This document shows positions 53,593-63,340 of a DNA stretch of 64,000 nt, one piece after another (the first letter of the stretch is position 1; the number at the start of each line of letters is the position of its first letter). Source of the stretch: Aeromonas diversa CDC 2478-85 (GTDB lineage: Bacteria > Pseudomonadota > Gammaproteobacteria > Enterobacterales > Aeromonadaceae); contig NZ_CDCE01000029.1 of the NCBI RefSeq assembly GCF_000819805.1, positions 498,833-562,832 on the forward strand, given 5' to 3'. The notes under the pieces were generated by a model. It was given only the letters and a program-made list of their open reading frames with translations, searched no databases and was not told where the DNA came from. The position numbers were made by a program, and so were the translations under genes.

Positions 53593-56500
53593 ATGCCCAC
53601 CGCTTCTCATGTTGCTGGCCGCTGGCCGCGCACTGTGCTCCTCGCCGCCTTGCTGGGGCTGACCCTGGCCGGCTGCAAGCCCGCCACCGATGCCCCCGTC
53701 CCATCGGAGGATGCCGCCGCCAAGAGCCGTGCCCCCGGAACCATCAGCCAGGCGGTGGCCCGCACCTGGCGCGACGCCCCGGCGCTGGCCCTGGTGTTTG
53801 ACGCGCCACTCGAGGCGCGCAGCAGTTGGCGCGAATGGCTCAAGGTGGAGGAGAGCGGCAAGCAGGTGGCCGGGGACTGGGTGCTCGGCGAAGATGGCCG
53901 CACCCTCTATTTCACCGCGGTGGAGCCCGATCGCAGCTACGCCGTCAGCCTCAAGGCGGGGCTAGGCCCCCAGGCCGATGTCTGGACCCTCAAGACCCGT
54001 CCCTTGCAGGCGGGGGCCTCGTTCGCCTCGAGCGGCATGGTGCTGCCCCTGCGCTCGGCGCTGCGCCTGCCCATCAGCGCGGTGAATGTGAGCGATGTGA
54101 ACATCGACTTCTGGCGCATCGACCCGGCCTGGCTACCGAGCTTCCTGGCCCAGTACCGGCCGGGCAGTGGCATGGGCAACTGGGATCTGGAGCAGGTCTC
54201 GCGCCACGCCACCCGGGTCTACTCCGGGCGCTACGGCCTCGAGCTCGACCCCAACCGGCGCGAGACCCGCCTCATCGACATCAGTGCCAGGGAGCTCAGC
54301 GCCGCCGGCGTCTACTTTGCCGTCATGAGCCCGGTCGGGGACTATGGCTGGCGCAAGGAGACCACCTATTTCGCGGTCAGCGACATGGGGCTCGCCGCCC
54401 GCCGCTACAAGGACCGCCTCGAGGTGTTCGTGAGCTCCCTCGCCAGCGGTGAGGCCGATGAGAAGGTGCAGCTCTCGCTGCTCGACGAGAAGGGCAACCG
54501 CCTGCAGGTCAAGGAGAGCGACGAGCAGGGCCACGCCAGCTTCATCGATCCCACCGGGGCCCGGGTGCTGCTGGCCGAACAAGGCCCGCACCTGGCGGCC
54601 CTGCGTCTCGATGGCATGGCCCTCGATCTCTCCAGCTTCGATCTCGGCGAGCGCAGCTGGCAGCCCCAGCAGCTCTATCTCTTCGCCGGGCGCGATCTCT
54701 ATCGCCCCGGGGAGCGCATCGACAGCCAAGTGCTGCTGCGCGGTCAGGACGGCGAGCTGTTGCCGGGCATGGCGGTCGATCTGGAGCTGCGCCAGTCCGA
54801 TGGCCAGCTGGTCGAGCAGACCCGGCTGTTGCCCGACGAGCTCGGCAGTGCCCACTACGGGGTGCGCCTGCCGGACGATGCGGCCCTCGGCCGCTGGACC
54901 ATAGTCCTCAAGAGCAGCGGCGGTGCCCGCTTCGAGTGGCCGTTCCAGGTGGAGGAGTTTCTTCCCGAACGCCTTGCCCTGCGCCTTGGCAGCGGTGAGG
55001 ACAAGCAAGTGATGGGGCCGGCCGAGGCACTCACCTTGTCCCTCAAGGGGGATTATCTCTACGGTGCGCCGGCCGCCCGTACCCAGGCCAAGGCCGAGGT
55101 GACCCTGGCGCGCGCCACCATGCCGTTTGCCCGCTGGCAGGGGTTCTCCCTCGGCGACGTGCTGCAAGAGGCGCAGGGCGAGCGGATCAGCCCGGATCCT
55201 GTCACCCTCGACGAGGCGGGGCAGGGCCGCGTGCTGCTCACCGACCGGCTCGAGGGGCTGAGCGGCAAGGGGCCGCTCGAGGCGACCTATCTGGTGAGCC
55301 TGGCCGAGCCGGGCGGGCGCGCCGTCAATCGTCGCCTGACCCAGTTTGGCTGGGCGCCGGGCGAACGCTGGCCGGCGCTGCGCCTGGGCTTTGACCCCGA
55401 AAACAGCGAAGGGGGCCGGGCCCAGCCCTTCGAGATCCTCGATCTGGACCAAACCGGTGCCCCCCAGGCGGGCGAGGTGACGGTACGGCTGGTCAACGAG
55501 TACCGCGACTACTACTGGCAGTTCAGCGAAGACGAAGGGTGGAAGTACGAGTTCACCAGCCAGCCCTACGTGGAGCAGGAGCAGCGCCTGACCCTGGATG
55601 GCAAGGGGCCGACGCCGCTGCAACTGGTGCTGCAACCGGGCTGGTATCGCCTCGAGGTGGAAAACGCTCAGGGCCACGTCAGCCGGGTGCGTTTCGCCCT
55701 CGGCAACTGGAGCTGGGGTGGTGGCGGTGAGCAGGCGCGCCCGGACAAGATAGCCCTGACCCTCGACAAGCCGAGCTACCGCGCCGGCGACACGGTCCGG
55801 GTCAAGGTGGTGGCGCCGCGCCCGGGCAAGGGGCTCTTGCTGGTGGAAGACAGCGAGGGGCTGCGCTGGTGGCAGTGTATCGATCTGCCCAAGGGAGAGG
55901 GGGAGTTCGCCATTCCGGTGAGCGAGCAGTGGCAGCGCCACGACCTGCACCTCTCCGCCCTGGTGGCGGCCCCCGATGGCCAACAGAAGCCGGGTGAAAC
56001 CCTGCGCGCGGTCGGTCTGGCGCCGCTCCCCCTGGATCGCAGTGAGCGGCGCTGGCCGCTCACCCTGACCGCCCCCGAGCGGGCCGAGCCGGAAAAGCCG
56101 CTCACCGTGACCCTCAAGGCCAAACCCGGCGAGCGGGGCAAGGTGGTGCTGGCGGCGGTCGATCGGGGCGTGCTGAGCATCGATGACTACCGGCCGGCCA
56201 GCGCCTTTGACGCCTTCTTTGGCCGGCTGCGCTTCGGGCAGGACTTGTTTGATAACTACGGTGCTATCATTCCGCCGCTCGAGGGCAAGCTGGCGCGCCT
56301 GCGCTTCGGTGGCGATGCCCCCAAGCTCAAGAAGGGGGGGGCCCTGGAGAGCCGAGTCGAGATCCTGGCCATGTGGAGCGGCGAGCTCGCCTTCGATGAA
56401 AAAGGCGAGGCGACGGTGACCTTCAACCTGCCCCAGTTCAACGGCGAGCTGGCCCTGATGGCGCTCGGCTGGAACCAGGCACAGGTGGGTCAGGCCGACG

Positions 56501-58395
56501 GCGCGGTCAAGGTGGTGGCCCCCTTGGTGGCCGAGATCGGCTGGCCGCGCTTTGCCGCCACCGGCGACGGGAGCCGCGCCCTGGTGCAGCTGCGCAACAT
56601 GAGCGGGCGCGATCAGACGCTGGCTCTCGACTGGCAGTGGCAGGGGGGCATAGCGCCCACCGGGCTGGCTCCGACTCGCCTCTCCCTCAAGCAGGGTGAG
56701 GAGCAGTGGCTGACGCTGCCCTTCAACGTGACCGGGCAAAGTGGCGTCGCCTCATTGACCCTCAAGGCCGAGGGGCAGGGGCTGTCGCTCAGCCGCAGCT
56801 GGTCGCTGCCCCTGCGCTCCCCCTGGCCGGCCGAGCAGCGCCGGGCGGTGGCGGTGCTGGGCCCTGGCAAGACATGGCAGCCCGATGCCGGTCTGGTGGC
56901 GGGGCTCAATGCCGATAACCTGCAGGGGAGCCTGTCGCTCTCGAGTACCCCGCCCTGGGAGCCCGAGGCGCAGTGGCAGGCCCTTGCCGAATACCCCTAC
57001 GCCTGCCTCGAGCAGACCCTGTCGCGGGCCTGGCCCTATGCCTTCACCACGGCAGAGCAGCGCCGCGACTGGTCACGGCCATTGCCGGCCGGGCACAAGG
57101 CGCCGGACGAGGAGGCCCTGCAAGGGGCGCTGACCCAGCGGCTGCAACGCTTGCAGCTGCCGAGCGGCGGCTTTGGCCTGTGGGATGCGCGCTCTTCCGA
57201 GGAGCCCTGGCTCACCGCCTATGCCGCCGACTACCTGCTGAGCCGCAAGGAGGCGGGGCAGGCGGTGCCGGACCCCATGTTGCAGGCGGCGCTCAAACGC
57301 CTCGAGCAGTACCTCGGCGATGGCGGCCTCTACACCGGCTACAGCGAGGCCCCCGAGCACGCCCGTCTGGCCTACCAGGCCTACAGCGCCTGGGTGCTGT
57401 CGCGCCTTGGCCGCGCGCCGCTCTCGACCCTGCGCCTGATGTGGGAGCAGCAGGCGAGCCAGGCACGCTCCGGCCTGCCTCTGCTGCATCTCTCCCTGGC
57501 CCTTGGCCGGATGGGAGACAGTGCCCGCGCCGGGGAGGCGCTCACCAGGGCGCTGGCCACCGCGCGCGATGAGGCCTATCTGGGGGATTACGGCTCGCCC
57601 CTGCGCGATGACGCCGCCATGTTGGCGCTGGTGCGCGCCGAGCTGCCCGACTCTGGCCCCATTGCCGAGCGGCTCACGCTGCGGGTGATGGACGCGCTGG
57701 CCCACCGCAACTGGCTCAGCACCCAGGAGCAACTGGCCCTGCTGCGCCTCGGCGCCGCCGAGCCGGGGGCGCCCTGGGCGGCGAACCTGGATGGCCGCGC
57801 GGTAAGCGGTGAGCTCACTCGCCTGCTCGATGCCACGACCCCGCCTCGCCTCGTCGAGAACCGGGGGGCGGGCAACCTCTACGCCGCCCTGACCGTGAGC
57901 GGCTACCCCGAGGCGGCCCCCGGCCCCCTCTCGGCCGGCATGAAGGTGACCCGCAGCTGGTTCGACGCCGCCGGCCAGCGCCTCGATCCCGCCGCCATCA
58001 AGGTGGGCGATCTGGTGGTGGTGCGATTGCAGGTCGAGGCGAGTCAGGAAACTCCTGACGCCTTGCTGGTGGAGATGCTGCCGGCAGGCTTCGAGTTGGA
58101 GAACCCGGCGCTCGGGCAAGGGGTCAAGCTCGAGGATCTCACCCTCGAGGGGCAGCCAGCCTGGCAGTGGGAGTGGAACGACTACGTGAAACACCAGGAG
58201 TACCGCGACGATCGCTACAGCGCGGCCCTGACCCTCTCGCCGGGGGGCAGCCGCCAGCTCATCTACCTGATGCGGGCGGTCACCCCGGGCGAGTACGCCG
58301 TGCCCCTGACCCAGGTCGAGGACATGGTGCGCCCCGAGCTGCGCGCGCGCGGCGGTGAGGGGATCAGTCACACCCGCATCGCTCAGGCCCGATGA
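53593..58395 (+). CDS. yfhM: Alpha-2-macroglobulin family lipoprotein (YfhM/ECAM type)
   Basis: 1600 residues. Lipoprotein signal with lipobox LAGC (Cys28). Macroglobulin-like domains follow; the bait region is in the middle; the thioester motif CLEQ is at Cys1138 in YPYACLEQTLSRAW within the TED domain, and a C-terminal receptor-like domain ends the protein. These bacterial proteins trap proteases in the periplasm, protecting repaired peptidoglycan. The adjacent overlapping pbpC supports that setting, as in E. coli yfhM-pbpC. Confidence 0.92.
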   Translation: MPTASHVAGRWPRTVLLAALLGLTLAGCKPATDAPVPSEDAAAKSRAPGTISQAVARTWRDAPALALVFDAPLEARSSWREWLKVEESGKQVAGDWVLGEDGRTLYFTAVEPDRSYAVSLKAGLGPQADVWTLKTRPLQAGASFASSGMVLPLRSALRLPISAVNVSDVNIDFWRIDPAWLPSFLAQYRPGSGMGNWDLEQVSRHATRVYSGRYGLELDPNRRETRLIDISARELSAAGVYFAVMSPVGDYGWRKETTYFAVSDMGLAARRYKDRLEVFVSSLASGEADEKVQLSLLDEKGNRLQVKESDEQGHASFIDPTGARVLLAEQGPHLAALRLDGMALDLSSFDLGERSWQPQQLYLFAGRDLYRPGERIDSQVLLRGQDGELLPGMAVDLELRQSDGQLVEQTRLLPDELGSAHYGVRLPDDAALGRWTIVLKSSGGARFEWPFQVEEFLPERLALRLGSGEDKQVMGPAEALTLSLKGDYLYGAPAARTQAKAEVTLARATMPFARWQGFSLGDVLQEAQGERISPDPVTLDEAGQGRVLLTDRLEGLSGKGPLEATYLVSLAEPGGRAVNRRLTQFGWAPGERWPALRLGFDPENSEGGRAQPFEILDLDQTGAPQAGEVTVRLVNEYRDYYWQFSEDEGWKYEFTSQPYVEQEQRLTLDGKGPTPLQLVLQPGWYRLEVENAQGHVSRVRFALGNWSWGGGGEQARPDKIALTLDKPSYRAGDTVRVKVVAPRPGKGLLLVEDSEGLRWWQCIDLPKGEGEFAIPVSEQWQRHDLHLSALVAAPDGQQKPGETLRAVGLAPLPLDRSERRWPLTLTAPERAEPEKPLTVTLKAKPGERGKVVLAAVDRGVLSIDDYRPASAFDAFFGRLRFGQDLFDNYGAIIPPLEGKLARLRFGGDAPKLKKGGALESRVEILAMWSGELAFDEKGEATVTFNLPQFNGELALMALGWNQAQVGQADGAVKVVAPLVAEIGWPRFAATGDGSRALVQLRNMSGRDQTLALDWQWQGGIAPTGLAPTRLSLKQGEEQWLTLPFNVTGQSGVASLTLKAEGQGLSLSRSWSLPLRSPWPAEQRRAVAVLGPGKTWQPDAGLVAGLNADNLQGSLSLSSTPPWEPEAQWQALAEYPYACLEQTLSRAWPYAFTTAEQRRDWSRPLPAGHKAPDEEALQGALTQRLQRLQLPSGGFGLWDARSSEEPWLTAYAADYLLSRKEAGQAVPDPMLQAALKRLEQYLGDGGLYTGYSEAPEHARLAYQAYSAWVLSRLGRAPLSTLRLMWEQQASQARSGLPLLHLSLALGRMGDSARAGEALTRALATARDEAYLGDYGSPLRDDAAMLALVRAELPDSGPIAERLTLRVMDALAHRNWLSTQEQLALLRLGAAEPGAPWAANLDGRAVSGELTRLLDATTPPRLVENRGAGNLYAALTVSGYPEAAPGPLSAGMKVTRSWFDAAGQRLDPAAIKVGDLVVVRLQVEASQETPDALLVEMLPAGFELENPALGQGVKLEDLTLEGQPAWQWEWNDYVKHQEYRDDRYSAALTLSPGGSRQLIYLMRAVTPGEYAVPLTQVEDMVRPELRARGGEGISHTRIAQAR

Positions 58396-60722
58396 GGGGA
58401 CGATTCGCTCTGGCGCCAGGGGTGATCCGCACCCTTGGCCTCGGCCTTCGCCGCGGGCTTGCGTGCCTGCCCCCCTGGGGCCGGCGCCTGTTACTCATCC
58501 TGGTCGGGGGGACGCTCTTGCTGGCGGCGGCCGACCGGCTGTTTCCGCCGCCGCCCCTTGAACCCGCGTTTGCCCGGGTGGTGCTCGACAAGGAGGGGCG
58601 CCCCCTGCGCGCCTTCGCCGACATCGGGGGCGTGTGGCGCTACCCGGTGAGCCTGGGGCAGGTGTCGCCCCGCTATCTCGAGGCGCTGCTCGAGTACGAG
58701 GATCGCTACTTCTGGGTGCACCCGGGCGTCAATCCGGTCGCCATGGCCCGGGCGGTGGGCCAGTGGCTGCGTTACGGGCGGCCGGTCTCCGGGGGCTCCA
58801 CCCTCACCATGCAGGTGGCCAGGCTGCTCGAGCCCTACGATCGCTCCATTCCCGGCAAGGTGCGCCAGATGCTGCGCGCCCTGCAGCTCGAGTGGCGCTA
58901 CGACAAACGCACTCTGCTCGGCGTCTACCTCAACCGCGCCCCCTTCGGCGGCAACCTCGAGGGGGTGCAGGCGGCGAGCTTTGCCTATCTGGGCAAGAGC
59001 GCGGCGCACCTCACCCACGCCGAGGCGGCCCTGCTGGCGGTGTTGCCCCAGGCGCCGAGCCGCTACCGTCCCGACCGCCACCCCGAGCAGGCGCAAGCGG
59101 CGCGGGACAAGGTGATCGCCCGGCTGGTGGCGCGCGGCATCTGGCCGGCCCGGGTGCTGGCCGAGGCGCCCATGGAGCCGGTGCTGGCGCGAGGGCGCTT
59201 CACCCCCATGGAGGCGCCCCTGTTTGCCCGCCGGGCGGCGAGCCAGAGCGACGCGGCCCTGGTACACACGCTGATCGACGGGGATCTGCAGCGCTTTTCC
59301 GAGCAGCGCATCGCCAACTGGATCAAGCGCTTTCCCGCCCGTACCTCGGCGGCCCTGCTGCTGGTGGAGAACGACACCATGGCGGTGCGCGCCTACGTGG
59401 GCAGCGCCGAGTACGGGGATCCGGCGCGCCACGGCTACCTCGACATGGTGCAGGCGGTGCGCTCGCCGGGCTCGACCCTCAAGCCCTTCATCTACGGCCT
59501 GGCCCTCGACGAGGGGCTGATCCATTCGGGTTCGCTGCTGACCGATGCGCCGCGCCTCGGGCAGGCCTATCGCCCCGGCAACTTCACCGGCGCCTTCGAA
59601 GGGCCGGTCTCGGTGCAAGAGGCCTTGCAGCAGTCCCTCAACGTGCCGGCGGTACAGGTGCTCGAAGCGCTGGGACCGGCGCTCTTTGTCAATCGCCTCG
59701 ACAACGCCGGGGTGCACATGGCACTCGGCGATGCTCCTAACCCCGCCATCGCCCTCGGGGCTGCGGGGCTGCGGCTCGAGCAGTTGGTGAGCCTCTACGG
59801 TGCCCTGGCTCGGGAGGGGCAGGTGAGCCCGCTGCGCTGGCAGCCGGATCAGCCGCTGACCTCGCGCCCCCTGCTCTCGAAGGGGGCGGCCTGGATCGTT
59901 TGGCGCATGCTGGCCGATCAGGGGCGCGCGGATCTCCCGTTCGCCGCCAATGCCACCGGGCGTGGCAACCTGCTCGCCTGGAAGACCGGCACCAGCTATG
60001 GCTACCGGGACAGCTGGGCTATCGGGGTGTCACCGCGCTGGACGCTCGGGGTCTGGCTCGGCCGCCCGGATGGCACGCCACTGCCGGGTTACTTTGGCCA
60101 GAGCGCGGCGGTGCCGCTGCTGCTCTCGGTCTACTCGCGCCTGCAAGAGCGCGGGACGCCGCTGCCCCAGCCCAACGCCGTGAGTGAGGCGACCGTCTGC
60201 TGGCCGCTCGGGCGCACCCTGGCCCACACCCCCGAGGAGGCATGTCAGCGGCACCTCGATGCCTGGTTGCTGGAGGGGCGCGATCCGCCGACCTTAAGCG
60301 ATCCCCTCGACTGGCAGGGACCCGTGCGCCGGGTGGCCTACACCGCCGATGGTCGCCTGACTCGCCCCGGCTGCGTCGGGGCGCGGCAGAGTGCGTCACG
60401 GGTGCTCTGGCCGCTGGCGCTGGAGCCCTGGCTGCCGGCCGCCCAGCGGCGTGGCCAACTGCTGCCGGGGGGCTGCGGCGGGGAGCGGGTAGAGAGTCCG
60501 CTGCGTATCCTCACCCTGACCGAGGGCAACCGCATCCGCAGCCAGCGCTTCGTGCTCGCCCCCCAGGCTCTCGGCGGGGTAGGCAGGGCGTATTGGTATC
60601 TCAACGGGGCGCCGCTGGCGGGGGAGGCGGTATTGACCCGCCCAGGCCGCTACCAGCTGCTGGTGGTGGACGAGGCGGGCAACAGCGATCGGCTCGAGTT
60701 TGTGCTGGAGCAGCCCAGCTGA
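58392..60722 (+). CDS. pbpC: PbpC, penicillin-binding protein 1C
   Basis: 776 residues, overlapping yfhM by 4 bases (ATGA). N-terminal membrane helix (about 30-55); GT51 transglycosylase with LEYEDRYFWVHPGVNP, SGGSTLTMQVARLL and the Glu of the EDRYFW motif; transpeptidase with SPGSTLKPFIYG (SxxK), the SLN triad and KTGTSYGYRD; C-terminal BiPBP domain (about 690-770). Bifunctional peptidoglycan synthase of limited role, pairing with the alpha-2-macroglobulin. Its stop lies 7 bases from the convergent MFS gene. Confidence 0.94.
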   Translation: MRGRFALAPGVIRTLGLGLRRGLACLPPWGRRLLLILVGGTLLLAAADRLFPPPPLEPAFARVVLDKEGRPLRAFADIGGVWRYPVSLGQVSPRYLEALLEYEDRYFWVHPGVNPVAMARAVGQWLRYGRPVSGGSTLTMQVARLLEPYDRSIPGKVRQMLRALQLEWRYDKRTLLGVYLNRAPFGGNLEGVQAASFAYLGKSAAHLTHAEAALLAVLPQAPSRYRPDRHPEQAQAARDKVIARLVARGIWPARVLAEAPMEPVLARGRFTPMEAPLFARRAASQSDAALVHTLIDGDLQRFSEQRIANWIKRFPARTSAALLLVENDTMAVRAYVGSAEYGDPARHGYLDMVQAVRSPGSTLKPFIYGLALDEGLIHSGSLLTDAPRLGQAYRPGNFTGAFEGPVSVQEALQQSLNVPAVQVLEALGPALFVNRLDNAGVHMALGDAPNPAIALGAAGLRLEQLVSLYGALAREGQVSPLRWQPDQPLTSRPLLSKGAAWIVWRMLADQGRADLPFAANATGRGNLLAWKTGTSYGYRDSWAIGVSPRWTLGVWLGRPDGTPLPGYFGQSAAVPLLLSVYSRLQERGTPLPQPNAVSEATVCWPLGRTLAHTPEEACQRHLDAWLLEGRDPPTLSDPLDWQGPVRRVAYTADGRLTRPGCVGARQSASRVLWPLALEPWLPAAQRRGQLLPGGCGGERVESPLRILTLTEGNRIRSQRFVLAPQALGGVGRAYWYLNGAPLAGEAVLTRPGRYQLLVVDEAGNSDRLEFVLEQPS

Positions 60723-60729
60723 GGGGCCG

Positions 60730-62082
60730 TCAAGTCTGGGTGGTCAGCTCCTGCTGCCTGAGGGTGAGCAGGGTCATAGCCAGCGCACCCAGGGCGATCA
60801 GCACCATGCCCGCATAGGTGGTGGAAAAACCGGCGGCGAGTTCGGTCGGGGTGAAGTCGGTCAGGGGGCCGGGGGGGAGCTGCAGGTGTAACAGGGACGA
60901 GCCGATGGCCACCCCGACGGCCCCCCCGAGTTCACGGCCAAAGCTCAGCAAGGAGAGGCCAATCCCCCGCTCGCCGGCCGTGAGGCGGTTCTGGGCCACC
61001 ACAGAGAGGGCGGGGATCACCAGACCCAGACCAAGTCCGGTGGCGATCAGCCCCGTCGCCATGCCGCAACCCCCCTGGATCTGCCACAGCCCCAGCGCGG
61101 CCAGGGAGAAGCCTGTCACCACATACCCCTTGTAATGGCCAAAGCGGCTGATGAGACGCCCCCCGGCGAAGGCCCCCGCCGTGATAGAGAACATGAAGAT
61201 GATCAGGATGCGGCCGCTGTCGGCGGCGCCGAGCCCCTTTTCCCATTGGAGTTGCAGGGGCAGGTAGAGCAGCAGGGCAAACATCAACAACTGGGCGACG
61301 AGGATCAGCAGCAGGCTCACCAGGTAGTCGTGCCGACGAGCGAGTTGGGCCGGCAATATGGGATCGTGGGCGCTTCGCTCGACCAGCACCAGCAGCGTCA
61401 GCGCGGCGGCCAGCGCGGCAGCCAGCCACAGCGGGGGAAGGGTGTGCTCCGGGCTGAGCAGCAGCAGGGTGAGGGTGGTGGCGATCACCAGCAGGGCGGC
61501 CCCTTTCCAGTCGAAACGGCTGTGCCGGCGCACATTGAGATGGCCCAGATAGCGGTTGACCAGCCAGAGGGCCAGCGCCCCGAGGGGAAGATTGATCCAG
61601 AAGATGAGGCGCCAGCTCAGATGCTCGGCACAGTAACCGCCGAGCAGGGGGCCGGCGATGCTCGAGACGGCGTAGACCGCCGAGATGTAGGCCTGATAGC
61701 GACCCACCTCGCGCGGCGGTATGGTGTCGGCGATGATGGTGAAGGCGAGGGCGATGAGGCCGCCGCCGCCAATCCCCTGCAACACCCTGGCGCCCAGCAG
61801 CTGGGGCAGGTTTTGAGCCAGGGCACAGGCGATGGAGCCGAGCAGGAACAGGGTGATGGCCAGATTGAGCAGGCGCACCCGGCCATAGAGATCGCTCAGT
61901 TTTCCGTAGAGGGGAAGGGCTGCAGTGGCGGCCAGCAGATAGCTGGTGACGATCCAGGTCAGGCCCGGGCCGGCCATCAGCTCACGGCCAATGACGGGCA
62001 GGGGGGTGGTGATGATGCTCTTTTCCAGCGAGCCCAGCATGATGACCAGGGTGACGCTGGCGAAGACGCGCCGGGATGGCAT
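60730..62082 (-). CDS. MFS exporter, 14-helix DHA2-type
   Basis: 450 residues from ATG 62082; an 80-residue in-frame extension runs through the preceding gene's end and a hairpin, so it was rejected. Many hydrophobic segments; GKLSDLYGRVRLLNLAIT is the motif A loop, and LGARVLQGIGGGGLIALAF the motif C-like helix. Probably exports drugs or metabolites. Its Shine-Dalgarno AGGAG (62088-62092 region) lies in the 3' arm of a stem that also holds the stop of the upstream gene. Confidence 0.88.
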   Translation of the reverse strand: MPSRRVFASVTLVIMLGSLEKSIITTPLPVIGRELMAGPGLTWIVTSYLLAATAALPLYGKLSDLYGRVRLLNLAITLFLLGSIACALAQNLPQLLGARVLQGIGGGGLIALAFTIIADTIPPREVGRYQAYISAVYAVSSIAGPLLGGYCAEHLSWRLIFWINLPLGALALWLVNRYLGHLNVRRHSRFDWKGAALLVIATTLTLLLLSPEHTLPPLWLAAALAAALTLLVLVERSAHDPILPAQLARRHDYLVSLLLILVAQLLMFALLLYLPLQLQWEKGLGAADSGRILIIFMFSITAGAFAGGRLISRFGHYKGYVVTGFSLAALGLWQIQGGCGMATGLIATGLGLGLVIPALSVVAQNRLTAGERGIGLSLLSFGRELGGAVGVAIGSSLLHLQLPPGPLTDFTPTELAAGFSTTYAGMVLIALGALAMTLLTLRQQELTTQT

Positions 62083-62088
62083 GGGCTC

Positions 62089-62141
62089 TCCTGAGTCGGG
62101 TGGTGCTCCTTTGAGGATATCACCACGACCGGGACTCAGGA
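62089..62141 (-). promoter_or_regulatory. Hairpin burying the MFS Shine-Dalgarno and the upstream stop codon
   Basis: Read on the minus strand, TCCTGAGTC (62141-62133) pairs with GACTCAGGA (62097-62089) and GTGGTG (62126-62121) with CACCAC (62105-62100), about 17 pairs including two G-C in between. The 5' arm contains the TGA stop of the upstream gene; the 3' arm contains AGGA of the MFS Shine-Dalgarno. A ribosome finishing the upstream gene would open it, so the exporter should be translationally coupled (inference). Confidence 0.65.
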
Positions 62142-63119
62142 TTTGAGCTGGCGCAGATTGCCGAGCAGGGTGAAGCCGTGGCGACTCTTGTGATGGTGGA
62201 AGTGGCTCTTCTTGATCGGTTGGAAGGTCAGGCTGGCGAGGGACGCCTGCGCCGGTCCCGCGTAGCCCTTGAGGGAATGGATCATCGGCATGGCCGGTAG
62301 CCGGGTGCTGACCGACAGGCACAGGGGCACGCTGAGTGCATCCGGCCCCATCACCGCTGACAGGGTCTGGTGGGTGCCGAGGAAGTTGCCGAGGATGGCC
62401 ATGTCGGCATAGCCCGAGTCGAGCATGATGAGCAGCGCCTCCAGGGCTCGGTGAAACTCGCCGAGGGCGGCGCGAAACCCCTGCCGGGTACGCAGGGTGA
62501 GCAGCTCGTCCAGCGGCAGGGTCGCCAGATCCCGCGGTACCGGCAGGGCAATCTCGAGCAGGAAGCAGTCCTGCCCGCCCCGATTGTGGTAGCGCGACTC
62601 CATCAGGTGCAGCAATCGATCCAGGTAGTCGTGCTCTGTGATGAGGATGCCCTCGTTCGCCAGCGCCCAGTCTCGCGCCAGGCGCATGGAGAGCAGGTTG
62701 GCCAGGCGGCGGGCCATCAGGATCCCACCCTGGGTCTGGCTGGCAAAGCCTCGCTCGAGACAGAAGTGGTGCAGGCTGGTGAGCCCCGCCTGATCCGGGC
62801 AGAAGCAGTCGTGATTGCGGCTATCGCGCCAGCGGGCGATGAGTTCCCGGTTGCCAAATACCTTGTGGCGGACGAAATCGGGGGCGAGCAGCCCCTCCAA
62901 CTGGGCGATGGCGGCCGGGGTGACCCGCTCGAAGAAGGCCGCGTCGGGAGAGGGGGCGAGCAGATCGGAGTGAGCCTCGACTCTGGTCAGCACCCCCTGC
63001 AAGTCGCTCTTCTCACTCACGGTGAAGACGAAGGCGAGCCGCTCCAGCCAGAGCAGGGCAAATTTCAACCAGAGCTCGTCCCGGACTTCCATGCCCGGAT
63101 AGTAGATAAAGGTCTTCAT
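62136..63119 (-). CDS. Unrecognised protein coupled to the MFS exporter
   Basis: 327 residues, no signal peptide or membrane helix. Begins MKTFIYYPGMEVRDELWLKF, which faintly recalls DUF6236-type proteins, but I am not sure. Mixed composition with HFCLERGF and a C-terminal basic, His-rich FQPIKKSHFHHHKSRHGF stretch. It lies 53 bases upstream of the MFS gene and its stop codon is inside a hairpin sequestering that gene's ribosome site, suggesting they are co-translated. ATG start; the gap to thiI upstream is divergent. Confidence 0.55.
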   Translation of the reverse strand: MKTFIYYPGMEVRDELWLKFALLWLERLAFVFTVSEKSDLQGVLTRVEAHSDLLAPSPDAAFFERVTPAAIAQLEGLLAPDFVRHKVFGNRELIARWRDSRNHDCFCPDQAGLTSLHHFCLERGFASQTQGGILMARRLANLLSMRLARDWALANEGILITEHDYLDRLLHLMESRYHNRGGQDCFLLEIALPVPRDLATLPLDELLTLRTRQGFRAALGEFHRALEALLIMLDSGYADMAILGNFLGTHQTLSAVMGPDALSVPLCLSVSTRLPAMPMIHSLKGYAGPAQASLASLTFQPIKKSHFHHHKSRHGFTLLGNLRQLKS

Positions 63120-63296
63120 GACAGTTACCGGATTGTGCGCGCGAGGGTGGCACTATAGCGGCTGGGCCCTGCGCCAGCAATCGAGGGGCCGCTCGGCTGC
63201 CCATTGGGTGAGCGCAATCGTATTTCTTGGCCACCCGGTCGCGGGGCGAATGCTCAATAAACACGCGCATTCGTGCTAGGTGATGGGCCTGGCCTT

Positions 63297-63305
63297 TGCT
63301 ATAAT
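63297..63305 (+). promoter_or_regulatory. Extended -10 promoter for thiI
   Basis: TGCTATAAT is a full extended -10 with a perfect TATAAT, 35 bases before the thiI ATG. No good -35 is present at 16-18 bases. The following CCGCGCCC is a GC-rich discriminator as found at stringently controlled promoters (inference). The 221-base gap to the minus-strand gene holds no further gene; a small dyad CGAATG/CATTCG lies at 63247-63252 and 63268-63273. Confidence 0.6.
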
Positions 63306-63340
63306 CCGCGCCCTTGTTTCCCGCTCACCCGAGTTTACCC

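Noticed and set aside
54133-56739. An 868-codon open frame antisense to the alpha-2-macroglobulin gene
   Set aside because: Same effect of high GC and third-position bias; no domain, no ribosome site, and the plus strand encodes a complete known protein.
60730-62322. 80-residue N-terminal extension of the MFS protein
   Set aside because: It reads through the stop hairpin and the 3' end of the upstream gene; the first membrane helix begins just after ATG 62082.
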